Shown: positions 58,913-64,000 of the stretch, piece by piece
Layout of the letters: the number at the start of each line of letters is the position of its first letter
Numbering within the stretch: position 1 is the stretch's first letter
Origin: Paenibacillus sp. An7
Lineage (GTDB): Bacteria; Bacillota; Bacilli; Paenibacillales; Paenibacillaceae
Assembly: GCF_009870785.1 (NCBI RefSeq)
Contig: NZ_WTWX01000008.1
Location: forward strand, 1-64,000
Direction: 5' to 3'
Length of the DNA: 64,000 nt
Program-made: the position numbers and the translations under genes
The notes under the pieces: model-generated
What the model was told of the DNA's origin: nothing
Seen by the model: only the letters and a program-made list of their open reading frames with translations
Database searches by the model: none

Positions 58913-58938
58913 TTACCACAGCTGATTTGCTGTGAAAC
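58913..58938 (-). promoter_or_regulatory. Promoter-like region with palindrome before the KGG gene
   Basis: On the minus strand, GTTTCA and TGGTAA are 14 bases apart, loosely like the sigma-B pattern GTTTAA-GGGTAT. Between them CACAGC-AAATCA-GCTGTG is a perfect 6-bp inverted repeat that could be an operator. Whether this organism has sigma-B is not known from the window. Confidence 0.3.
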
Positions 58939-58998
58939 GAAGAAAATGAGTGATTGTAAAAAAATGTTGTAAAGCATATTATTTTAACAATTTTATAA

Positions 58999-59027
58999 TT
59001 GACAACGGTTACAATGCAGATGACAAT
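58999..59027 (+). promoter_or_regulatory. kdgK-kdgA promoter with overlapping cre site
   Basis: TTGACA (58999-59004) and GACAAT (59022-59027) are 17 bases apart. TGACAACGGTTACA (59000-59013) matches the CcpA cre consensus TGWNANCGNTNWCA at every position and covers the -35 box. Glucose-dependent repression is the natural reading. Confidence 0.68.
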
Positions 59028-59128
59028 AGAGTTAATGAACCTTAATGGAAGATTATGAACCGAAACGGAAATTATCTAAAGCAAAAACGCCTATCGTTTT
59101 TGTGATGAAAAGGTGGGGTTTCTAGAAA

Positions 59129-60091
59129 ATGCGAAATACATCCGTTCAGCCTGAAGTAGTTACTTTTGGGGAAAGCATGGGGTTGTTCACCGCGCAAGAT
59201 ACCAGAGGACTAGAATACGCTTCAACCTTGCATAAATCTTTTGGCGGAGCAGAGAGCAATGTAGCCATTGGTCTTGCTCGTTTGGGGCAACGAAGTGGAT
59301 GGTGCGGATGGCTTGGTAATGATCCTTTAGGTCAGATGATCATGAAGTCGATTCGCGGAGAAGGAGTTGATGTATCCCGAGCGAAGTTGAAGGAAGGAAT
59401 GGCAACAGGGCTTATGATCCGAGAAAATCTACCGGGCAAGTCTTCGGTGCATTATTATAGGAAGCTGTCTGCAGCAAGCTGTATGACACCATCTGAACTC
59501 GACAGGGATTATATTGCCAGTGCCAAAATACTTCATGTTACCGGGATTACAGCTGCTATTAGTCCATCCAGCTTAAAGACGGTGCAGGAAGCGATTCGCA
59601 TCGCTAAAGATTCTGGTGTGAAAGTGAGTTTTGATCCTAATGTAAGGTTGAAGTTATGGACAATTGATGAGGCTAGACCTGTGCTTTTGTCTTTGGCCGA
59701 GCAAGCAGACTATTTTTTGCCGGGTCTTGATGAATTGAAACTTCTATATGATGAGGAAAATTCAGAACGGATTTTCGAGAAGTTATCGACTTTGAAGGCC
59801 GTGTCCATCGTAAAAGGCGGACCTGATCTTACCTATGTGCTGGATGACGGCAGAATAGAAAAGGTTCCTTATGTCAAAGCAGAGCAAGTAATTGATACCG
59901 TAGGGGCGGGAGATGGATTTTGCGCTGGTTTCCTTGCTGGTATATTACAAGGCAAGACACCTTTAGAGGCAACGAAACTCGGAAGTTTAATGGGAAGCAT
60001 GGTTATTCAGGCGGTAGGAGACTGGGAAGCGCTCCCGACACATGCCCAAGTAGAAGCTGCCCTGAACAATATTCAGCATATTGAACGATAG
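59129..60091 (+). CDS. kdgK: 2-keto-3-deoxygluconate kinase (PfkB family sugar kinase)
   Basis: KdgK phosphorylates KDG to KDPG. The 320-residue protein has FGGAESNVAIGLARLG (PfkB signature 1 region, about residue 38) and signature 2 DTVGAGDGFCAGFLAG (about 255), with catalytic Asp in GAGD. The adjacent kdgA supports KDG rather than fructose or ribose as substrate. AAGGTGGGG is upstream. A cre-bearing promoter precedes it. Confidence 0.9.
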   Translation: MRNTSVQPEVVTFGESMGLFTAQDTRGLEYASTLHKSFGGAESNVAIGLARLGQRSGWCGWLGNDPLGQMIMKSIRGEGVDVSRAKLKEGMATGLMIRENLPGKSSVHYYRKLSAASCMTPSELDRDYIASAKILHVTGITAAISPSSLKTVQEAIRIAKDSGVKVSFDPNVRLKLWTIDEARPVLLSLAEQADYFLPGLDELKLLYDEENSERIFEKLSTLKAVSIVKGGPDLTYVLDDGRIEKVPYVKAEQVIDTVGAGDGFCAGFLAGILQGKTPLEATKLGSLMGSMVIQAVGDWEALPTHAQVEAALNNIQHIER

Positions 60092-60178
60092 TATGGGGTC
60101 ATTGGATCTTTGATCTAAAGAATTTCCCTTTTGAAATCATAGAACAAATCATACATAATATAAGGAGTTGTAAGGAAG

Positions 60179-60847
60179 ATGAAAAAACTGCAGTTAATCC
60201 AAAAAATCGTGGAACATGGTGTCGTAGCTGTCTTACGTGCAGATTCTGCAAAGCAGGTTGTTGAAATGGCCGAGCAAGCGATTGCAGGCGGGATTAAAGT
60301 AATTGAAATTACCTTGACCGTACCGGGTGCTTTGCAGGCTATTGAGGAACTAAGTAAAACGTACAGCTGGGACACAGCAGATGAAGAGCGTTTTGCAATC
60401 ATCGGAGCGGGGACGGTGCTTGAACCTCAGACCGCAAGAGCTGCAATTATGGCAGGTTCCGCTTTTATTGTAGGACCTTCGTTAAATCCGGACACGGTAA
60501 GGTTGTGTAATTTATACCGAGTGCCTGTGATGCCAGGTGTGATGACGATTGCTGAAGTTCAAACTGCACTTGAGCTTGGTGTGGATGTAGTAAAACTGTT
60601 TCCAGGCAGTGTATACGATCCATCCGTCATCAAAACGATGAAAGGTCCGCTTCCACAGGCTAATTTTATGCCTACGGGGGGTGTATCCTTGGATAATTTA
60701 GGTGAATGGATTAAGGGCGGAGCTGTAGCAGTAGGAATTGGCTCAGATCTGACACAGCAAGCAGTAAAAACAGGGGATATGACTTACGTAAAGCGAAAGG
60801 CTGAAGAGTATATTGGTGCTTACCGTAAAGCGATTCTCGAGAAATAA
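60179..60847 (+). CDS. kdgA: KDPG/KHG aldolase
   Basis: KdgA splits KDPG to pyruvate and glyceraldehyde-3-phosphate. The 222-residue TIM-barrel protein has GVVAVLRADSAKQVVEMA, GGIKVIEITLTVPGA, the IIGAGTVLEPQ motif and the Schiff-base Lys in DVVKLFPGSVYDPS (about residue 139), with PTGGVSLDNLGEW at the phosphate site. It is 87 bases after kdgK, probably one operon completing KDG breakdown, as in pectin or uronate use. No upstream uronate genes are in view. Confidence 0.93.
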   Translation: MKKLQLIQKIVEHGVVAVLRADSAKQVVEMAEQAIAGGIKVIEITLTVPGALQAIEELSKTYSWDTADEERFAIIGAGTVLEPQTARAAIMAGSAFIVGPSLNPDTVRLCNLYRVPVMPGVMTIAEVQTALELGVDVVKLFPGSVYDPSVIKTMKGPLPQANFMPTGGVSLDNLGEWIKGGAVAVGIGSDLTQQAVKTGDMTYVKRKAEEYIGAYRKAILEK

Positions 60848-60867
60848 GAAAAGAAAAGGTGACTGAG

Positions 60868-61638
60868 TTGAATAACAGCAAGACAAAACAACATCGAAAA
60901 TTAAAAATAACAATTTGGAGCATTATCTTAGTAGTAGTGCTTGCTATTGGAGGTATGTGGGCTTATCTTTCCATGAACACCCTCGAACCGCTGGAGAAAG
61001 CCCAAGCTGCAATGCAGTCTACCGAGCAAGTTGAAGTGATAGATCAGAAGAATTGGATTGAATTTCAACCTAAACAACCACAGGGCGTGAGTGTGATTTT
61101 TTATCAAGGAGCCTTTGTTGAAGAAGCAAGTTACGCTCCATTAGCTCAGCTGCTTGCGGAAGGCGGACATCCCGTATATGTAATGAAAATGCCGGCTAAT
61201 CTGTCGGTGGCTGGAGGAAATTCAGCTAGTAAAGTAATAGAAGCTTATCCTGATGAAACGTTTGTGATTGGTGGACATTCACTTGGCGGAGCTATGGCTG
61301 CAAGGTTTGCAGCGGGTCATGCAGATGATCTTGCAGGCATGTTTTTATTAGGTGCTTATGCAGATGAAAAAGGAGATGTGAGTGATACATCGCTTTCTGT
61401 CATCAGCATTATTGGGGAGAAAGATGATGTAGTCAATCGTGAGAATGTAGAGGTAGGCAGAAACTATCTTCCGCAAGATACCATCTATTACAACCTGCCT
61501 GGAGGTAATCATGCGCAGTATGGTGACTATGGTCTGCAAAAAGGGGACGGCACCGCTGACATTACGATGGAAGAACAAATTACATTAACTGCCGATTCTC
61601 TTCTTTCTTGGATGGATCAGATACAATCCGAAAAGTAA
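60868..61638 (+). CDS. Membrane-anchored alpha/beta hydrolase
   Basis: The 256-residue protein has an N-terminal membrane anchor (about 13-33) and an alpha/beta-hydrolase fold with nucleophile elbow IGGHSLGGAMAARFA (Ser about residue 134). An acid is likely in GEKDDVVNRENV and a His in GGNHAQYGDYG. This DUF-type hydrolase family (PF12695-like) has no fixed substrate. The TTG at 60868 is five bases after AAAGGTGA; the GTG at 60859 overlaps the site. It follows kdgA by 20 bases but may also have its own terminator-defined unit. Confidence 0.8.
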   Translation: MNNSKTKQHRKLKITIWSIILVVVLAIGGMWAYLSMNTLEPLEKAQAAMQSTEQVEVIDQKNWIEFQPKQPQGVSVIFYQGAFVEEASYAPLAQLLAEGGHPVYVMKMPANLSVAGGNSASKVIEAYPDETFVIGGHSLGGAMAARFAAGHADDLAGMFLLGAYADEKGDVSDTSLSVISIIGEKDDVVNRENVEVGRNYLPQDTIYYNLPGGNHAQYGDYGLQKGDGTADITMEEQITLTADSLLSWMDQIQSEK

Positions 61639-61666
61639 GGCAGTAATCTATAGCAATATTAACTTT

Positions 61667-61698
61667 TATTCTGATCGGGGACCCGGTCAGAATTTTTT
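61667..61698 (+). terminator. Terminator of the kdgK-kdgA-hydrolase unit
   Basis: TTCTGATC (61667-61674) pairs with GGTCAGAA (61683-61690, one G-T pair), followed by eight Ts. Confidence 0.88.
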
Positions 61699-61767
61699 TT
61701 GCATAAGCTGTTGCATGATAAGATGAAGATTGTTTAATTATGGAAATGAGGGAGGGGGGACCTAGCA

Positions 61768-62526
61768 ATGGTTTTATTAAAAACAGAAAAAGCAGAGGCA
61801 CACGTCTCAGGAATTTTGTTTGACAAAGATGGAACATTGCTTGATTTAAATAAGCTGTGGGCGCCATGGGCTACATTTGTACTTGATCAACTGGAGAAGA
61901 AACTGGCCTCATTGGGATGTTCTTTTACGGGACATAGAGACCAGGTATTCGGTACGCAGTATAATAGCAGCGGCAGCGTCATTGGTTACGATGCACAAGG
62001 GCCGTTTGCCATTGCAACCGTAAGTGAATCTACGGGATTACTTGCCTGGCAGCTGTACGCTGCTGGAATGCCGTGGAATGATGCCATCACTTATGTACGA
62101 ATGGTCAGCAGGCAGGCGATGAGCAAAGTGAAACAAGAGCATGCTCATCCCACACCAGGATTAATTCCTTTTCTCATCAGTTGCCGTGAAAAAGGGCTGA
62201 GGCTCGGCGTCGTGACCGCTGACTCAACAGATACTGCGGAGCTTCATTTGAGATGGCTCGGGATATTAGATTATTTTGATGTTATAATCGGATATGATCA
62301 GGTACAGAACAGTAAACCTCATCCGGAAAGTGCTCATGCCTGCTGTGCAAAGCTCGGTTTATCTCCGCAAGATTGTGCCGTCATTGGTGACAGTAATGGT
62401 GATATGCAGATGGCGAAAAGTGCAAGATCAGCACTTGCTGTTGGTTTCATACAGTCACATAATCCGTTTTATTTACATGATGCAGATACCGTCATTACGA
62501 GTTATACCCAAATATCGCTTGAATAG
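61768..62526 (+). CDS. HAD-family hydrolase (phosphoglycolate phosphatase-like)
   Basis: The 252-residue protein has HAD motif I ILFDKDGTLLDL (about residue 18), a helical cap, motif II VVTADSTD (about 150), Lys in QNSKPHPE and motif IV VIGDSNGDMQMA (about 211). It likely dephosphorylates a small sugar phosphate or phosphoglycolate. GGAGGGGGGACC precedes the ATG. It is just upstream of the sirtuin gene and may share its transcript. Confidence 0.87.
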   Translation: MVLLKTEKAEAHVSGILFDKDGTLLDLNKLWAPWATFVLDQLEKKLASLGCSFTGHRDQVFGTQYNSSGSVIGYDAQGPFAIATVSESTGLLAWQLYAAGMPWNDAITYVRMVSRQAMSKVKQEHAHPTPGLIPFLISCREKGLRLGVVTADSTDTAELHLRWLGILDYFDVIIGYDQVQNSKPHPESAHACCAKLGLSPQDCAVIGDSNGDMQMAKSARSALAVGFIQSHNPFYLHDADTVITSYTQISLE

Positions 62527-62553
62527 ACTTTTTATGAAATGGAGTGCACTTTC

Positions 62554-63294
62554 ATGATGGAACCCGTTGAACAATTAACAACCTGGATAAAGCAAAGTTC
62601 CAAAATCGTTTTTTTTGGCGGCGCAGGTACTTCCACGGAAAGTGGTATTCCTGATTTTCGCTCTGCGGCCGGTATTTATCAAACGGAACAGCATTCTCCG
62701 TACTCACCCGAAGAACTATTAAGTATCGATTTTTTTAAACTGCACCCCGATATCTTCTATGATTTCTACCGTAATAAGATGCTGCACCCGGATGCCATAC
62801 CAAGCGGAGCACACCGTCTGCTGGCTCGTCTTGAAAAAGAAGGGAAGATGACGGCTGTCATAACCCAGAATATTGATGGACTCCATCAAGCAGCAGGCAG
62901 TAAAGTGGTACATGAATTACATGGTTCCGTTCATCGTAACTACTGTATGGACTGCTCTAAGTTTTATCATTTGAATTATATTCTGCAATCGGGGAGCGGA
63001 GTGCCGTACTGTGAGAAATGTGGCGGCATCGTAAAACCCGATGTCGTGCTCTACGGAGAATCACTCGATCAGGGAACACTTTATCATGCCGTTGATGCCT
63101 TGTCGGAGGCAGATTTGCTTATCATTGGCGGTACTTCGCTGACCGTGCAGCCTGCTGCACAGCTTGTGACGTATTTTCAAGGGAAGCACATCGCACTCCT
63201 AAACGCTACACCTACACCGTACGATAACAAAGCAGATCTTCTCATTTCGGAACCAATTGGTAAAGTGATGGATCAAGTAAATGCGTTATTGTAG
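62554..63294 (+). CDS. cobB: Sir2-family NAD-dependent protein deacylase
   Basis: CobB removes acetyl or other acyl groups from lysines, consuming NAD. The 246-residue protein has GAGTSTESGIPDFRS (NAD site, about residue 25), TQNIDGLH, the catalytic His in HELHGSVH and a zinc ribbon CMDC...CEKC (about residues 130-155). IIGGTSLTVQPAA follows. The ATG at 62554 is seven bases after GGAGTG; an in-frame ATG at 62539 includes that site. Ends in a terminator. Confidence 0.94.
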   Translation: MMEPVEQLTTWIKQSSKIVFFGGAGTSTESGIPDFRSAAGIYQTEQHSPYSPEELLSIDFFKLHPDIFYDFYRNKMLHPDAIPSGAHRLLARLEKEGKMTAVITQNIDGLHQAAGSKVVHELHGSVHRNYCMDCSKFYHLNYILQSGSGVPYCEKCGGIVKPDVVLYGESLDQGTLYHAVDALSEADLLIIGGTSLTVQPAAQLVTYFQGKHIALLNATPTPYDNKADLLISEPIGKVMDQVNALL

Positions 63295-63310
63295 AGAAGG
63301 TTGCACTACA

Positions 63311-63347
63311 GCCTGTCTTAAATTTTTAAGATAGGCTTATTTTTTTA
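63311..63347 (+). terminator. Terminator after the sirtuin gene
   Basis: GCCTGTCTTAA (63311-63321) pairs with TTAAGATAGGC (63326-63336, one G-T pair), followed by TTATTTTTTT. Confidence 0.85.
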
Positions 63348-63353
63348 TTTATT

Positions 63354-63395
63354 TGTAAACGTTTTCTTGCGTAGAACAGAGGTAAGGTCTATCAT
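63354..63395 (+). promoter_or_regulatory. Promoter and cre-like site of the aldo/keto reductase gene
   Basis: TTGCGT (63367-63372) and TATCAT (63390-63395) are 17 bases apart. TGTAAACGTTTTCT (63354-63367) matches the cre consensus at 13 of 14 positions and abuts the -35 box, so carbon-catabolite control is plausible. Confidence 0.45.
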
Positions 63396-63448
63396 AAATA
63401 CTAGAAATGAATGGTGTGGTATGAGGAATAGGGAGAGGATGAACAATA

Positions 63449-64000
63449 ATGGTTTATATAGCAAATGAAGCAAGATATGAGACGATGACATATAATCGGC
63501 TGGGACGCTCAGGCTTGAAATTGCCTGCCATCTCACTTGGACTCTGGCACAACTTTGGTGGAATTAACAGTCTAGAGAACGGTCGTGAGATGATTCGTAC
63601 CGCTTTTGATTTAGGGATTACTCATTTCGATTTAGCTAACAATTATGGACCTCCTCCTGGATCAGCAGAGGAAATGTTTGGACAAATAATTACGAGTGAT
63701 CTGTTACCCTACCGAGATGAGCTGGTGATTTCTACGAAAGCAGGATATCACATGTGGCCAGGACCTTATGGGGAATGGGGTTCACGTAAATACTTAATAT
63801 CAAGCCTTGATCAGAGCCTGAAACGAATGGGACTAGATTATGTAGACATTTTTTATTCTCATCGTTTTGACCCAGAGACTCCGCTAGAGGAAACGATGCA
63901 GGCACTAGACCATATTGTTCGTTCGGGAAAAGCCTTATATGTTGGGATTTCTAACTATTCTGCGGATCAGACCAAAGAAGCGGTTCGTATTCTAAATGGA
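63449..64000 (+). CDS. Aldo/keto reductase (YghZ/Gpr-like), partial at window end
   Basis: An ATG at 63449 opens a frame that continues to the last base, 184 codons without a stop. GAGAGGA is about 10 bases upstream. The product has RLGRSGLKLPAISLGLW, the catalytic FDLANNYGPPPG (Asp and Tyr), Lys in VISTKAGYHM and His in DIFYSHRFDP, then the VGISNYS strand. The MWPGPYGEWGSRKYL insert suggests the YghZ/L-glyceraldehyde-3-phosphate reductase branch. The C-terminal half lies beyond the window. Confidence 0.88.
   Translation, partial: MVYIANEARYETMTYNRLGRSGLKLPAISLGLWHNFGGINSLENGREMIRTAFDLGITHFDLANNYGPPPGSAEEMFGQIITSDLLPYRDELVISTKAGYHMWPGPYGEWGSRKYLISSLDQSLKRMGLDYVDIFYSHRFDPETPLEETMQALDHIVRSGKALYVGISNYSADQTKEAVRILNG

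Overview
The window is a low-to-moderate GC, endospore-forming Firmicute chromosome segment, most likely Paenibacillus or a close relative. The evidence is the sporulation genes (bofC, spoVB, a SpoIID-type protein), Bacillales-style T-box leaders, strong AGGAGG ribosome sites with frequent TTG/GTG starts, and a gene order that follows the Bacillus subtilis ruv-queA-tgt-yajC-spoVB-sec-recJ-apt-relA-dtd-hisS-aspS-tcdA-rarA-cymR-iscS-alaS-ireB-ruvX-mltG-U32 block. secD and secF are separate genes here, and several non-syntenic genes have been inserted (CDF-like protein, uracil permease, DJ-1 protein, AzgA permease, helD, crcB pair, chemoreceptor). Genus is inferred from these features only.

Layout. 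1-8 kb: tRNA-Pro end, bofC behind a forespore-type promoter, ruvCAB, a secreted SpoIID/LytB protein, queA-tgt-yajC. 8-14 kb: small membrane proteins, spoVB on the minus strand, comN, secD/secF, a CDF-family protein. 14-23 kb: recJ, apt, inverted uraA, relA, dtd, then small and stress-type genes. 23.9-28.8 kb: T-box leader, hisS, a 593-base gap filled with structured repeats, aspS, tcdA. 28.9-41 kb: purine permease, helD, rarA, two crcB genes, inverted mnmA, cymR-iscS, yrrD-like gene, AI-2E-type permease. 41.2-49.5 kb: T-box leader, alaS-ireB-ruvX-two DUF1292 genes, mltG, two U32 proteins. 49.6-58.9 kb: chemoreceptor, class B PBP, permease, polysaccharide deacetylase, ilvD, KGG-repeat protein. 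59-64 kb: kdgK-kdgA behind a promoter with a perfect cre site, hydrolases, a sirtuin, and an aldo/keto reductase cut by the window end.

Functionally the region concentrates translation fidelity and tRNA metabolism (queA, tgt, dtd, hisS, aspS, alaS, tcdA, mnmA, U32 pair), DNA repair (ruvCAB, recJ, rarA, ruvX), protein export, stringent response and cell-envelope or sporulation functions. Two aminoacyl-tRNA synthetase transcripts are preceded by T-boxes whose specifier codons can be read as GAC (Asp, before hisS-aspS) and GCT (Ala, before alaS).

No complete new defence, mobile or biosynthetic system was found; this is largely conserved housekeeping DNA. The most unusual material is non-coding: a tandem array of 62-base units between hisS and aspS whose hairpin arms show a compensatory change, a second three-hairpin element directly before aspS, and a 118-base nested palindrome in the alaS leader after its T-box terminator. 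Other points worth checking are a CDF protein that has lost the expected metal ligands, a SpoIID domain interrupted by an SH3-like segment, unannotated small ORFs, and a C-rich terminated segment that could be a small RNA.
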